A stretch of DNA of 64,000 bases from Luteolibacter yonseiensis (GCF_016595465.1 NZ_JAENIK010000012.1:558001-622000); one strand, 5' to 3'. Positions 41,437 to 51,671 are shown, counted from the stretch's first letter. Notes: generated from the letters alone by a model not told the origin. Program-made: numbers and translations.

Positions 41437-44400
41437 ATGAAGACAAACCCGAAGAAAACCCAACCATCAGGATTCGCGCTGGTCGTGACGCTGAGCATGA
41501 TGATTTTGCTGACGGTGATTGCTGTCGGCTTGTTGACGCTGTCCAGTGTCAGCCTTCGTTCTTCCGGACATGCGAGCGCCGCAAGCATTGCGAAAAACAA
41601 CGCGCGCCTCGGGATGATGCTCGCCTTGGGTGAACTTCAGAAAACGCTGGGGCCGGATAAGGCTGTTTCCGCTCCCGCGTCCGCGGTTGCCGACAAGCCG
41701 GGCCAGCCTCATGCGGTGGGGGTATGGAACCAGGGCGATCCAGGCAACTATTGGCATTGGGCGCCGAACGACAACAGCGCGCCCAGCTATTCCAGCAAGT
41801 CGAATAATTTCCGTGGCTGGCTGGTTTCCACAACCAAGCAGAACGATGCCATGGCACCTGCTTATCCGAACACGGCCCTGCCGCTCGGCGATGACTCGGT
41901 GGTTCTGGTGGGAGATGCGAAAAACCCATCGAAAGACAGTCAGAACATCGACACCACTGTGATTGTCGGGAAGGTGAAAGTCGGCGAGTCATCCAAATCC
42001 GCAGGCGGTTATGGTTGGGCGGTCTTCGACGAGAGTACGAAGGCTTCCATTGATTTCGGCGACAAACCTGATGCGGCGATCGATCCCCGTCTGGAGGTTG
42101 CCGAGCGCTCGGTTCCCCGCCGTTACCGCGCCGACATGGTCGCGAACGAACTTTCTTCGCTCGCTGATCCCCAACAGCTCATTTCCCTCAATACCGCGGC
42201 TCTGGGTTTGAACTCGACCAACCACGAGCCCATTGATTCCAGGTTCCATGATTTCACGACCATGAACATGGGTCTTTTGACCAACACGGCCACTGGTGGT
42301 TTGAAAACCGATCTCAGCTCGGTATTTGACATCCAGAACCTCAACAGCCCGACCCTGCCTGAGGCCGTGGTGAATGCCAGTTCGTTCGTTTATCCCGAGA
42401 ATTTCAAGTCAGCCGATGGAAACCTTCGCTGGTCGTATTTCCGGGATCATTACCGCAAGTTCACGAATGTGACAGGAGGAAGCGGCGAACCTGCCTACTC
42501 GCTCAATCAAACGAACAAGGTTTACGATCTGAAGGTCAACAGTCCCACCACGATCAACAAGATTGATCCGAAAGGCTACAGTCCTTCCCCTGATACGGAG
42601 CGGTTGCTGCCCGTCATTGCCAAGATGCAGATCGTGTTCTCCATCGTCAGCCATCGTCCCCATATCTTTGAACGCATCAGCCAATGGGATGGCATTCTCG
42701 GGAAAAACAACTATGCGGTGCCTCACTTGGTCTATGACGTGGTGACCACGCTTTACAATCCTTACGACGTGACGCTCAACCTGAACAGGGCGCGCATCAG
42801 GGTGTGGGATCCGCCGGTGGCCTTCCGGTTCACGAACCTGGGCCTGGGCCCCGGAGCCTATTTCAGGGATCCGGCGAACAACGGTGGGTTCGCTACGCTG
42901 GGCCAGATGCAGATCGACAATCAATACAATGCGAACGCACGGAGATGCTTCACCCTGGTCCTCGCGGATGGGGATCGTAACAACACCGGCACCAGGCTGC
43001 AACTGAGGCCGGGGGAAGTGAAGGTGTTCTCGCCGCGCGTCCAGACCGGTTGGACCTGGGGGGCCGAGACAAATCCCAATGGCGTTATCAAGCCCACATT
43101 CTTCGACTGGCAGTCCGGTCGTAACTTCGGCAATATCGACGGGAGAACCGACAACAAGTTCGGAGTGGAGGCTGTCCCGGGCTGGTACAGCATGGCCGGG
43201 CTTCAAATCGACCACCTTGCCACCAACAATCGTTATGGTCCTTCGAAGTACCCGAATAATCCGAACGACGGAGACGGATACGTGACGATGCGTCTCGACC
43301 ACGAGCTCAAGGTGGAAATCAAGCCATTTGTCACTTCGTCAGCCTTGGCCAACCAGTTCCAAGTGGACTTTCTCGCGGGTTACAGCGAAGGAACGGCAAT
43401 CACGAACGGAATCAGCGATGTCAGTGCGGACACGCTGCGCACCTATGTGTTCAATTTCTTGGGAAGAGATCCGACCCAGGATATCAGCGAAAACCCGACG
43501 AAAAACAACGGCGTGATCACCCGGACTTACCGGATCAATGACATGCTGCAGGAGGCGAGTGACCAGACGCAGACCAAGAAGCGCGCCTTCGCCATGCTGG
43601 AGATGTCGGGCCGCACCACACGTGAGCTCCTTACCGACAACAAGCCCTGGTTGTATAACAACATGGTCGTTGAAGGCGGCGTGCAGGACAGCACGGTGGT
43701 GGGTCTCAGTAACCAACCTTATGACCTCCGGTTGAAGGAAATCACCAGTTTGGACAGTCCTGCTGACGGAGGAATCGCTGTCGAGTCGAAAACCAACCGC
43801 GGTTACTTCGGTGCGGACAACCGCTTGAGCGCCGGTTCGACTTTCGTGCCCATGTATCATGTGCCACTGGCTCCTGCCGCCTCGCTGGGCGACTTCATTC
43901 ACTCGAACCTCGCGAGCGGATCCAAGCCACCCCGCGTGGTCCATCCGTTCGGCAACTCGCGCGCCCATCCCCTGATCCCGGCAAACAGGGTCGCCTTTGG
44001 CACCGGATCGCAGATGCTCGACCACTCCTATCTCTTGAATGACTCTCTTTGGGATGGCTATTATTTCTCATCGGTAGCGAACCTTGCCACCGGTTCGGGA
44101 CTTTTGCAGACGGATGATGCCAGGACCACCGAGCAGATCCTGACCGATCTTTTTGCCAATACCAAGTCGCCGTTGAACAGCCGGATAATCCCGATTTCGA
44201 GTCAGGATGCCGGTGAGCGCACGAGCGAGATCCTGGGACTCAATACGACGGAACGCTCGAAGCAATTGGGAAAATATCTGGCGATCCGTGGTCCGTTCAA
44301 TGTCAACTCGACTTCCTTGGATGCCTGGTGCGCGGCCTTGATGGCCATGCGTGACAGGACGGTGACCGGCGTGAGGGTCGCGGTAACAGGTGCCAGCACG

Positions 44401-45093
44401 AGTATTTCGCAAGTCTCCTACAAAAATGACGATTCAACACCGTTCACCCGCATCAGCAAGCCGCTCACGAGCTCGAAGCCGGCCGATGGCATGCTCTGGG
44501 CGGGTTTCAAGACCCTGACCGACGCCCAGATCAAGAGTCTCGCGGAAAGCATCATCAAACAAATCAAGGAACGTGGCAAGGTCGATGGCGCGCCTCCGTT
44601 CTCGGTCGGTGAGTTTGTGAACCGCCGCCCCGGATCGTCAGTACATCAGAACGCGGGTTTGTTGCAGACCGCCATCGATGAAGTGGATGCTACCGCGGAT
44701 ATCAACAGGACAGTTCTGGATCGTGATTCGAAAACCATCTCCAGCACCGCAAGGCGCATGACCGGTGTGCAGAACGCCGCGGTCATGAACGGTCTCACGG
44801 CCGAGGGCACTCCTCCGACCCTGACCCAGGGTGATCTCATGACAGTGCTTGCTCCGATCATCACGGTGCGTGGGGACACCTTCAAAATCCGCAGCTATGG
44901 CGAGGCCACGAGCGGAGGAACTGTCACAGCACGTGCCTGGTGCGAGGCGGTTGTTCAGCGTGTTCCGGAGTTCGTTGATTCCACGGAGGTGCCGGAGACC
45001 AACATAGGCGATCTCAAGTCTGCGGCGAACATCACGTTCGGCCGTCGCTTCAACCTGGTGTCCTTCCGCTGGCTTTCAGAAAACGAGCTCTGA
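41437..45093 (+). CDS. Verru_Chthon cassette protein A-like, very large pilin-type protein
   Basis: A 1218-residue protein. Its N-terminus (SGFALVVTLSMMILLTVIAV near residue 10) is a prepilin-like Gly-Phe and hydrophobic helix, as in PilX/GspK-type proteins, with GLLTLSSVSLRSSGH after it and ARLGMMLALGELQKTLGPDK. This matches my knowledge of the Verru_Chthon cassette protein A family, which is restricted to Verrucomicrobiota and relatives. The rest is a long extracellular part rich in Asn, Thr, Tyr and Asp with beta character. In the classical cassettes, A is followed by smaller B, C and D pilin-like proteins; here only one small secreted protein follows, so the cassette seems incomplete. An external fibre or secretion role is inferred. 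Confidence 0.8.
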   Translation: MKTNPKKTQPSGFALVVTLSMMILLTVIAVGLLTLSSVSLRSSGHASAASIAKNNARLGMMLALGELQKTLGPDKAVSAPASAVADKPGQPHAVGVWNQGDPGNYWHWAPNDNSAPSYSSKSNNFRGWLVSTTKQNDAMAPAYPNTALPLGDDSVVLVGDAKNPSKDSQNIDTTVIVGKVKVGESSKSAGGYGWAVFDESTKASIDFGDKPDAAIDPRLEVAERSVPRRYRADMVANELSSLADPQQLISLNTAALGLNSTNHEPIDSRFHDFTTMNMGLLTNTATGGLKTDLSSVFDIQNLNSPTLPEAVVNASSFVYPENFKSADGNLRWSYFRDHYRKFTNVTGGSGEPAYSLNQTNKVYDLKVNSPTTINKIDPKGYSPSPDTERLLPVIAKMQIVFSIVSHRPHIFERISQWDGILGKNNYAVPHLVYDVVTTLYNPYDVTLNLNRARIRVWDPPVAFRFTNLGLGPGAYFRDPANNGGFATLGQMQIDNQYNANARRCFTLVLADGDRNNTGTRLQLRPGEVKVFSPRVQTGWTWGAETNPNGVIKPTFFDWQSGRNFGNIDGRTDNKFGVEAVPGWYSMAGLQIDHLATNNRYGPSKYPNNPNDGDGYVTMRLDHELKVEIKPFVTSSALANQFQVDFLAGYSEGTAITNGISDVSADTLRTYVFNFLGRDPTQDISENPTKNNGVITRTYRINDMLQEASDQTQTKKRAFAMLEMSGRTTRELLTDNKPWLYNNMVVEGGVQDSTVVGLSNQPYDLRLKEITSLDSPADGGIAVESKTNRGYFGADNRLSAGSTFVPMYHVPLAPAASLGDFIHSNLASGSKPPRVVHPFGNSRAHPLIPANRVAFGTGSQMLDHSYLLNDSLWDGYYFSSVANLATGSGLLQTDDARTTEQILTDLFANTKSPLNSRIIPISSQDAGERTSEILGLNTTERSKQLGKYLAIRGPFNVNSTSLDAWCAALMAMRDRTVTGVRVAVTGASTSISQVSYKNDDSTPFTRISKPLTSSKPADGMLWAGFKTLTDAQIKSLAESIIKQIKERGKVDGAPPFSVGEFVNRRPGSSVHQNAGLLQTAIDEVDATADINRTVLDRDSKTISSTARRMTGVQNAAVMNGLTAEGTPPTLTQGDLMTVLAPIITVRGDTFKIRSYGEATSGGTVTARAWCEAVVQRVPEFVDSTEVPETNIGDLKSAANITFGRRFNLVSFRWLSENEL

Positions 45094-45132
45094 ATGCTTG
45101 CCTCCCGCCGTTCGCATCGCTTACTCTCCACC

Positions 45133-45870
45133 ATGATCTTCAAACAACTGCTTGTCGCCGCGCTGTTGTGCGTGACTTCCCTGCCTCTGTTCGCCCAAGG
45201 GGGCGGAAAAGTGGAACTCCGCATGCTCGCCTTCAATACGGGCCTGGCTCAGGACGATGTGTATGCGCAGGACCCTGCGGCGCAAGCGTCGGCGGCGTCC
45301 GTGAAAACCCCCATCAAATCCTACTTGAACCATGAATACTTCACCGTGCCGGTGGTAGGCAGGAAGATCGTTTTCACCAGCAAGCCGGACCGGGGATCCA
45401 TCACCCGGGAAGGGGAGCTGGTGGGGGAGATCACCCTCCCGCAAAACGTGAACTCGGCGATTCTTCTGTTTTTCCCGAAGAGCCGTCCGGAAGACAAGGC
45501 GCAGTTCCGTATCATGCCGATCGATGATTCGAAAAAGAATTTTCCGGCGGGTTCCTATTTCGTGACAAACCTCGCTCCCCAGAAAGTCAGGCTCAAGCTT
45601 GAGGAGAAGGTCTATGACTACAATCCCGGTCAGGTTTCGCTGATCGAAAACCCGCCCGTGGGAGAAAACCTTCAGACCGGCATGACGGGTTTCGTTTGGA
45701 AAGCCAACAAGTGGGAGCCCATCGCTTCCAGTATCTGGACGGTTCCCGGCAAGGAACGCCGCAATATTCTTCTGATGTTCCCGGATCCGAAAACGGCTTT
45801 TGTGGAGATCCGGAATTTCGACGATCTCGCGCCAAGGGAGCCGTCGGCTCCTTCCGCAGCCGGACAGTGA
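45133..45870 (+). CDS. Small secreted hypothetical protein downstream of cassette protein A
   Basis: A 245-residue protein with signal peptide MIFKQLLVAALLCVTSLPLF cleaved near Ala-Gln at residue 22. The mature part is beta-rich (VELRMLAFNTGLAQDDVYAQ, REGELVGEITLPQNVNSAIL, SYFVTNLAPQKVRLKL) and seems to hold two similar beta-sandwich units. The gene begins 39 bases after the cassette A-like gene on the same strand, and a strong terminator follows it at 45917, so the two form one transcription unit. No family is recognised. A periplasmic or surface partner of the large protein is a reasonable guess. Confidence 0.7.
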   Translation: MIFKQLLVAALLCVTSLPLFAQGGGKVELRMLAFNTGLAQDDVYAQDPAAQASAASVKTPIKSYLNHEYFTVPVVGRKIVFTSKPDRGSITREGELVGEITLPQNVNSAILLFFPKSRPEDKAQFRIMPIDDSKKNFPAGSYFVTNLAPQKVRLKLEEKVYDYNPGQVSLIENPPVGENLQTGMTGFVWKANKWEPIASSIWTVPGKERRNILLMFPDPKTAFVEIRNFDDLAPREPSAPSAAGQ

Positions 45871-45916
45871 GGACCACGCGCATCTCACCGGAATTACAGA
45901 ATCAACCGGAATGACA

Positions 45917-45948
45917 AAAAGAGCGGCATCCTATGCCGCTCTTTTTTA
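45917..45948 (+). terminator. Strong intrinsic terminator
   Basis: A perfect 14-base-pair stem (AAAAAGAGCGGCAT with ATGCCGCTCTTTTT-type partner) around CCT runs into a T tract. It separates the cassette A-like unit from guaB and looks bidirectional. Confidence 0.9.
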
Positions 45949-46042
45949 TGAAGTTCGGTCTGTAATCGGATCCGGCCACCATAAAATTTCCCTGACCCAG
46001 ATTCGGGCTTGCGCTCGGGAGGCCGCTTCTATTGACTCCGCC

Positions 46043-47497
46043 ATGGCAGAGATTTCTCTCGGACTTTCATTTGATGACGTGCTTCTGGTGCCGGCTTTGA
46101 GCTCGGTGTTGCCTGGTGAAGCGGATCTTTCCACGCATGTTACGGCTGGTATCCCACTGTTCCTACCTGTCGTCTCCGCGGCGATGGATACCGTTTCCGA
46201 ACATGATCTCGCGATCGCGCTCGCCCGTGAGGGGGGTATCGGTGTGATTCACCGCGCATGCCCTATCGACGAGCAGGCGACCATGGTTTCCCGCGTCAAG
46301 CGCTCGGAAAACGCCGTGATTCAAAAACCGCATACGGTCCGCAAGGAGGATACCGTGGATCACGTCCGTGCCGTGATGGCGAAAAACGGATTCTCCGGAT
46401 TTCCTGTCATTGATGGCGAAGGCCGCCTCGAGGGCATGGTCACGGGACGCGATGTCCGCTACCTCGACCGGACCGACGCCCGTGTGGCCGACGTGATGAC
46501 CCCTCGTGAAAAATTGATCACGGCGCCGGCCAACACCAGCCTCGAAGAAGCCCGGCGTATTTTGTATCAGAACCGGATCGAGAAACTCCCGTTGATCGAT
46601 GCGGAAGGACGTCTGCTCGGACTCATCACCGGTTCCGATATCGAGAAGCGCATCACTTTCACCAACGCTGCGAAGGACGACCACGGAAGACTCCGTTGCG
46701 GAGCCGCCGTAGGTGTCGGTCCGGATTGCATCGACCGCGGACAGGTGCTCATCGACGCTGGTGCGGACGCACTCTTCATCGATGCCGCCACCGGTCATAC
46801 GCGTCATGTCATGGAAGTCATCGGCAAGTTGCGTTCGCTTTCGAATGTTCCTGTCGTCGCCGGAAACGTCGTTACCGAACAAGGCGCGCGCGATCTCGTC
46901 TCCGCAGGAGCCAGTGCCGTGAAGGTTGGTGTGGGGCCGGGCTCCATCTGCACCACCCGCGTGATTTCCGGGGTCGGCATGCCCCAGTTCACCGCGATCC
47001 GGAATGTCGCCGATGTCTGCCGTGAGGCGGGTGTCAAGGTCATCGCCGACGGCGGCATCCGTTACTCGGGTGACATCGTCAAGGCACTGGCCGCCGGAGC
47101 CGATCTTGTCATGCTTGGCTCGCTTCTCGCCGGAACCCGGGAAAGCCCAGGCCAGACGGTGCAGTCCCAAGGGCGCCGCTTCAAGACCTATCGTGGCATG
47201 GGGTCCATCGGAGCCATGCAAAAAGGCGCGGGCGACCGGTATGGTCAGAACAGCTCAGGCAAACTCGTCGCGGAAGGTGTCGAAGGCCGCGTACCCTACA
47301 AAGGACCTCTTTCCGATGTGATCTTCCAGCTCATGGGCGGCCTGAAGTCCGGCATGGGTTATGTCGGAGCCTCCACCCTGACCGAACTCCGCGAACGCGC
47401 CAACTTCGTTCAAGTCACCGCAGGTGGTCTCCGGGAAAGCCACGTCCATGATATCGTCATGACGGAGGAGCCCACGAACTACCAACCGCTGAGCTGA
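46043..47497 (+). CDS. guaB: Inosine-5'-monophosphate dehydrogenase
   Basis: GuaB oxidises IMP to XMP with NAD+, the committed step to GMP. The 484-residue protein has the expected order: N-terminal barrel strands ([20 protein letters not shown]), a pair of CBS domains inserted at about residues 95-205 ([20 protein letters not shown]), then the catalytic barrel with [15 protein letters not shown] containing the active-site Cys, [20 protein letters not shown] for IMP phosphate, and [10 protein letters not shown] in the flap. The ATG at 46043 fits the usual N-terminus; the open frame extends farther upstream across a terminator, which cannot be coding. guaA follows, 114 bases on. Confidence 0.97.
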   Translation: MAEISLGLSFDDVLLVPALSSVLPGEADLSTHVTAGIPLFLPVVSAAMDTVSEHDLAIALAREGGIGVIHRACPIDEQATMVSRVKRSENAVIQKPHTVRKEDTVDHVRAVMAKNGFSGFPVIDGEGRLEGMVTGRDVRYLDRTDARVADVMTPREKLITAPANTSLEEARRILYQNRIEKLPLIDAEGRLLGLITGSDIEKRITFTNAAKDDHGRLRCGAAVGVGPDCIDRGQVLIDAGADALFIDAATGHTRHVMEVIGKLRSLSNVPVVAGNVVTEQGARDLVSAGASAVKVGVGPGSICTTRVISGVGMPQFTAIRNVADVCREAGVKVIADGGIRYSGDIVKALAAGADLVMLGSLLAGTRESPGQTVQSQGRRFKTYRGMGSIGAMQKGAGDRYGQNSSGKLVAEGVEGRVPYKGPLSDVIFQLMGGLKSGMGYVGASTLTELRERANFVQVTAGGLRESHVHDIVMTEEPTNYQPLS

Positions 47498-47523
47498 GGC
47501 GATCAATCCCAAGCGCGAGATTC

Positions 47524-47575
47524 GAAACGAAGAACAAGAAACATTCGCGCTGCCTTTCCTCCTTCTCTTCGTTTC
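47524..47575. promoter_or_regulatory. Inverted repeat in the guaB-guaA spacer
   Basis: GAAACGAAGA at 47524-47533 is repeated inverted as TCTTCGTTTC at 47566-47575, with a 32-base loop. Just downstream, short AT-rich direct repeats (tttagaatt) occur before guaA. It may be a weak terminator or attenuator between the two genes, or part of the guaA promoter. Confidence 0.4.
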
Positions 47576-47611
47576 AAATTTTAGAATTCAAGATTTAGAA
47601 TTTTCCCATCC

Positions 47612-49135
47612 ATGCACGATTCCAACCACGTTGCCGTTCTCGATTTCGGCTCGCAATACACGCAGCTCATTGTGCGCCGCGTGCGCGAGCTCGGATACTT
47701 CGCCAAGCTCTATGCGATCGAGGAGTTCCCGGACATCGGGAAGCCCGGCGCGATCATCCTTTCGGGCGGCCCCAAGAGCACCAGCGAGGTGGATGCGCCG
47801 GACCTCGATTTCGAGGCGTTGAAAGCGTTCAACGTTCCGGTTCTCGGAGTCTGCTACGGCATGCAGCTTCTCAATATCAAGTTCGGCGGCACGGTGCAGG
47901 CGAGCGACCGTCGCGAATACGGTCCGGCGAACCTGTTTCCCGCGGAATGCATCGGCCTTTACGAAGGTGTTTCCGCGTCCTCGCAGGTGTGGATGAGCCA
48001 CTCGGACACGGTGAAGGTTTTGCCCGATGGGGCGAAGGTGATCGCTTCGAACCAGCACGGAACACCGGTTTCCCTGCAATGGAACGAGCAATTCTTCGGC
48101 ATCCAATATCACCCCGAGGTCACACACAGCCACGAGGGTCTTCAGATCCTGAAAAACTTCCTCGATCTTTCCAGCAACCTGCTGCCGTTCCACATCGACG
48201 ACTTCAAGCGTGAGCTGATCGACGGCATCCGCGAAACGGTCGGCAGCCGCCAGGTCGTCTGCGGCGTTTCCGGCGGGGTCGACAGCACGGTGCTTGCCGT
48301 TCTGCTCAAGGAGGCGGGGGTGAACGTGCGGGCCATTTTTGTCGACAACGGCCTTCTTCGCAAGGACGAGGCGCAGGTGGTGCAGGAAAACTTCCGACGC
48401 ATCGGCGTGGACATCGATACCGTGGATGCTTCCGAAAGGTTCCTGACCGCTCTCGCGGGTGAGGGAGACCCGGAGAAGAAACGGAAGATCATCGGCAACA
48501 TGTTCATCGAGGTCTTCTGGGACGCGGTGGGCGATGCGGAGATGCTCGCGCAAGGCACGCTCTACCCGGATGTCATCGAGAGCGCTTCCAACGCGAAGTC
48601 CAAGGCATCCGTGATCAAGACGCACCACAATCGCGTTGCCAAAATCCTGGAACTCCAGGCGGAGGGAAAGGTGCTGGAACCGCTTGCGGAGCTTTTCAAG
48701 GACGAGGTGCGCGAACTCGGCACCGCGCTGGGCATTCCCGAGGACATCCTCCAGCGTCATCCGTTTCCCGGTCCCGGCCTCTCCGTCAGGTGTCCCGGAG
48801 TCGTCGACAAGGAACGTCTCGACATCATCCGCGAGTGCGATGCCATCTTCATCGGAAAACTCAAGGAACACGGCTGGTATGACAAGGTTTGGCAAGCCTA
48901 TGCCGGCCTCATTCCAGTGAAGACCGTGGGGGTGAAAGGCGACGAGCGCAGCTATGAATGGGCGACCAATCTCCGCGCCGTGGTGTCGGAAGACGCGATG
49001 ACCGCTGACTGGGTCGAACTGCCGCCTGTCATCCTTCGCGAGACGAGCCATAAGATCCTCAACGAGGTCAAGGGCATCAACCGTGTGCTCTACGACATCT
49101 CCACCAAGCCGCCCGCCAGCATCGAGTGGGAGTGA
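47612..49135 (+). CDS. guaA: GMP synthase (glutamine-hydrolysing)
   Basis: GuaA converts XMP to GMP with ATP and glutamine. The 507-residue protein has the N-terminal class I amidotransferase domain (VLDFGSQYTQLIVRRVREL, catalytic Cys in LGVCYGMQLLN, His/Glu in IQYHPEVTHS). The ATP pyrophosphatase domain follows with the P-loop GVSGGVDSTVLAVLL, and the C-terminal dimerisation domain has KTVGVKGDERSYEWATN and the final RVLYDISTKPPASIEWE. The length is normal. It lies 114 bases after guaB, so the two steps from IMP to GMP are encoded together and may be partly co-transcribed. Confidence 0.98.
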   Translation: MHDSNHVAVLDFGSQYTQLIVRRVRELGYFAKLYAIEEFPDIGKPGAIILSGGPKSTSEVDAPDLDFEALKAFNVPVLGVCYGMQLLNIKFGGTVQASDRREYGPANLFPAECIGLYEGVSASSQVWMSHSDTVKVLPDGAKVIASNQHGTPVSLQWNEQFFGIQYHPEVTHSHEGLQILKNFLDLSSNLLPFHIDDFKRELIDGIRETVGSRQVVCGVSGGVDSTVLAVLLKEAGVNVRAIFVDNGLLRKDEAQVVQENFRRIGVDIDTVDASERFLTALAGEGDPEKKRKIIGNMFIEVFWDAVGDAEMLAQGTLYPDVIESASNAKSKASVIKTHHNRVAKILELQAEGKVLEPLAELFKDEVRELGTALGIPEDILQRHPFPGPGLSVRCPGVVDKERLDIIRECDAIFIGKLKEHGWYDKVWQAYAGLIPVKTVGVKGDERSYEWATNLRAVVSEDAMTADWVELPPVILRETSHKILNEVKGINRVLYDISTKPPASIEWE

Positions 49136-49189
49136 TGAATGCGGGCGTGGATTCCATGCCGCGCGATGTTCCGGTAAAAACCGTGCGGC

Positions 49190-50374
49190 ATGAGACCACC
49201 CTCTGACAACCGCGCGGTTTCTTCCTTGTTCCGGGTATTCGGTGCGGGAGAGCCCCGGGTGGCGGGGGATGTGGAGGAGCGCGCCTCCCGCCAGGGCATG
49301 CACCGTCATGAAACGGCGGTGTTCGCCGTTCTTTTCCCACTCACCATTTGGGTCGCCACCAGCGGCCCGCTGGCCGCGATGGCGGGCCCGTTTCTTGGCT
49401 GCCTCTTGGCGGTTCCGGTAACGCTGCTGGTGATGCAGTTGTTACCCTTCATTCTGGCTGTTAGGAGTCAACCGGATCAATGGCGCCTCTGGCTCACCGT
49501 TTGTCTGCTATGGGCCGTCATGCAATGCGGAGCAGGTGGTTGGGCAGGAATGTTCGCCTATTTCTGGATCGCTCTGGCGGTCTTGGAAATCGCCGCGGAT
49601 GGTGTGCTGTTTTGGCGGGAATGCATGCGATGGAGCGGGGCACCGGGTATCGCCTGGCGGGTGGGATTGTTCGTCATTCCACATGGAATGGTGATGGTGG
49701 CCGCTTTCAAATGGGGATGGCCCTGGTTTTTTGCGGGCGGAGGATTGCTCGCCGCAATGTTCTGCAGCTGGATTCTCAGTCCATATTCGCAAGTGCTCGG
49801 ACCAGTGATCCGTTCGACGGATGGGGAAAGAATCCTCATCACCATCGACGACGGTCCGGATCCTCACGACACCCCCTTGTTGCTGGATCTGCTGGACCGT
49901 CACGACACGAAAGCCATCTTTTTCATGATCGGTGAGAAAGTGCTCGCCCACCCGGACCTGGCGCGCGAGGTCGTCCGGCGAGGACACGAAATCGGCAATC
50001 ATACCCTCACCCACCCACAGGCGCGTTTCTGGTGCGCGGGGCCATCGCGCACGCGCAGGGAGATAGAGGAGTGCCAGAAGATCATCCGCGGGGTCACAGG
50101 AAACGCACCGCGTTATTTCCGGGCACCGGTGGGACACCGGAACCTCTTCACCCATCCTGTCGCCAACGAGCTCGGACTGGCGGTGATGTCCTGGAACCGG
50201 CGTGGCTTTGATGCGGTGGAGAAAGATCCCGGGAAAGTGCTTTCCAGGATTTTACCGGATCTGGCAAAAGGCGACATCGTGCTTCTCCACGAGGCCACGC
50301 CCATCGCGGTGGAGGTGTTGAACGGCGTGCTTGACCGGATCCCGCATGCGTGTGGCAAAGCTCCGGCGGGATGA
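49190..50374 (+). CDS. Membrane-anchored polysaccharide deacetylase (NodB domain)
   Basis: A 394-residue protein. Residues about 45-200 hold five or six membrane helices (AAMAGPFLGCLLAVPVTLLV, LWAVMQCGAGGWAGMFAYF), then a NodB domain. The latter has LITIDDGPDPHDTPLLLDLL with the metal and base aspartates, GHEIGNHTLTHP with the two metal His, and RYFRAPVGHRN and DIVLLHEAT as the later motifs. Such enzymes remove acetyl groups from peptidoglycan or N-acetylglucosamine polymers. The N-terminal extension to 49190 is Arg-rich; MHRHETAVF at 49301 is an alternative start. It follows guaA by 54 bases. Confidence 0.88.
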   Translation: MRPPSDNRAVSSLFRVFGAGEPRVAGDVEERASRQGMHRHETAVFAVLFPLTIWVATSGPLAAMAGPFLGCLLAVPVTLLVMQLLPFILAVRSQPDQWRLWLTVCLLWAVMQCGAGGWAGMFAYFWIALAVLEIAADGVLFWRECMRWSGAPGIAWRVGLFVIPHGMVMVAAFKWGWPWFFAGGGLLAAMFCSWILSPYSQVLGPVIRSTDGERILITIDDGPDPHDTPLLLDLLDRHDTKAIFFMIGEKVLAHPDLAREVVRRGHEIGNHTLTHPQARFWCAGPSRTRREIEECQKIIRGVTGNAPRYFRAPVGHRNLFTHPVANELGLAVMSWNRRGFDAVEKDPGKVLSRILPDLAKGDIVLLHEATPIAVEVLNGVLDRIPHACGKAPAG

Positions 50375-50402
50375 TGATGGATGAGGGGTGGGTTGAAAAA
50401 CC

Positions 50403-51671
50403 TCAGTGGTTTTCACCGCTGGTGGCGACACTTTCCAACGACTTCACCCGCTGTGCCACGGAGAGGCCGAAGCGGTCGGTGCCGACGAACGTCTCCCACG
50501 CTGCGGCGTCGTCACCCGTCTTCCGGGAAGAGGCGAGCCACTCCTTTTCCTGCCGCGGGCGGAGGACTTCACTGCGACCCACGATCACCCGGACTATTTC
50601 CACCGGGGGAGGTGTTATTTCAAGAGGCAGCAGACGATCCGTGGATTCGCGGGGCAGAACCCAGAACACGCGCAGGCCCGGACTCTCGAAATAACTGCGC
50701 CACCAGGTTTCCACCATCGAGCGTGCTTCGGCATCGGTCAGCCCGCACTTCGCAAGGCCGGTGGTCATGGCGCGATAGAGAGGTTCGGAAAAACCGGAGG
50801 TATCGTTTTTCAGATCGGATTCCGGAATGGCCAGAATTCCTTTCTCATCCAGGCCTTCGGTTTTTTCGACCCAACGGAGAGTGCCATCCGCGATTTCGAA
50901 GGCTACCAGATAGGGAATCCTGCCTCCGGTCAGATTCTCCACACGCAGGGTCTCATCGGGGCCGACCGTGGTCTTCAGGCCGGGATCGAAACGACCGATG
51001 CCGCGATAGAAGAGGTAGCCTTCCGTCTCTCCGTCCGCGGTGCGGACGGCGTTTGTCATGGGTTGCCGGGCACGCATCCAATTGACGTTGTCACCGGGTT
51101 TGAAGAGGATGGCGTCACGCGTCTGGGCCGGTGTGAGGATGTCGATGTCCCACTCGATGAAACCACGATAGGGTTTGTTGAAGTCAAGCGTCCAGGCGCT
51201 GAGAGGAGTGGGTTTCGCAATCGGATTCGCCGACGGAACCGGCCAGGGAAGCATCTCGCCGCCCGAGCGCTGGGGATACCACTGGCTGATGGTGCCACCG
51301 TCGAAACCGACCTTCACCTTGGCATGGATGGGAGCCGTTTCATTCGAATGGAAATAGATCACCGGCGTTTCCATTTTCACCGTGACGCCCTTGATCGGAC
51401 GTCTGCCGAGGCCTTTGAATGAAGGAATACCCTGGGTTCCGTGTTCTTTGAATATGCGCCGGACTTCGTCCATGTTGGGACGTCCGCCGTTTTCCAGACC
51501 GATGTGTGAGTAGGCGAAGCCCGGGAGGGTTTCCTCCTCACGTTCGAGGCCCGTCAGAAGCGTGCCGTCGGAGCCGGAAACAGTGGTGAAGGTGCCCCAT
51601 TCGTGAAGCTGATAAACCGGCCACGCATGGCATGCGGTGGACATGAGGAGGAGGACTGCGGATGTTTTCAT
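50403..51671 (-). CDS. Secreted hypothetical protein (422 aa)
   Basis: The start at 51671 gives MKTSAVLLLMSTACHAWPVY, a signal peptide cleaved near residue 16. The mature protein starts with YQLHEWGTFTTVSGSDG, then many Trp/Tyr/Pro residues and beta-strand pattern (VTVKMETPVIYFHSNETAPI, DTLRVENLTGGRIPYLVAFE-like). It ends in a helical region with a Glu/Arg-rich segment. I recall similar HEWGTFT-type proteins in planctomycetes and verrucomicrobia but no function. It is convergent with the deacetylase and seems monocistronic. Confidence 0.65.
   Translation of the reverse strand: MKTSAVLLLMSTACHAWPVYQLHEWGTFTTVSGSDGTLLTGLEREEETLPGFAYSHIGLENGGRPNMDEVRRIFKEHGTQGIPSFKGLGRRPIKGVTVKMETPVIYFHSNETAPIHAKVKVGFDGGTISQWYPQRSGGEMLPWPVPSANPIAKPTPLSAWTLDFNKPYRGFIEWDIDILTPAQTRDAILFKPGDNVNWMRARQPMTNAVRTADGETEGYLFYRGIGRFDPGLKTTVGPDETLRVENLTGGRIPYLVAFEIADGTLRWVEKTEGLDEKGILAIPESDLKNDTSGFSEPLYRAMTTGLAKCGLTDAEARSMVETWWRSYFESPGLRVFWVLPRESTDRLLPLEITPPPVEIVRVIVGRSEVLRPRQEKEWLASSRKTGDDAAAWETFVGTDRFGLSVAQRVKSLESVATSGENH

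Noticed and set aside
45800-46042. Upstream extension of guaB
   Set aside because: The frame is open but crosses a strong terminator and lacks conserved residues; the known IMPDH N-terminus begins at 46043.
47588-49309. 573-codon open frame antisense to guaA
   Set aside because: guaA is certain, and the antisense translation has no recognisable protein character.
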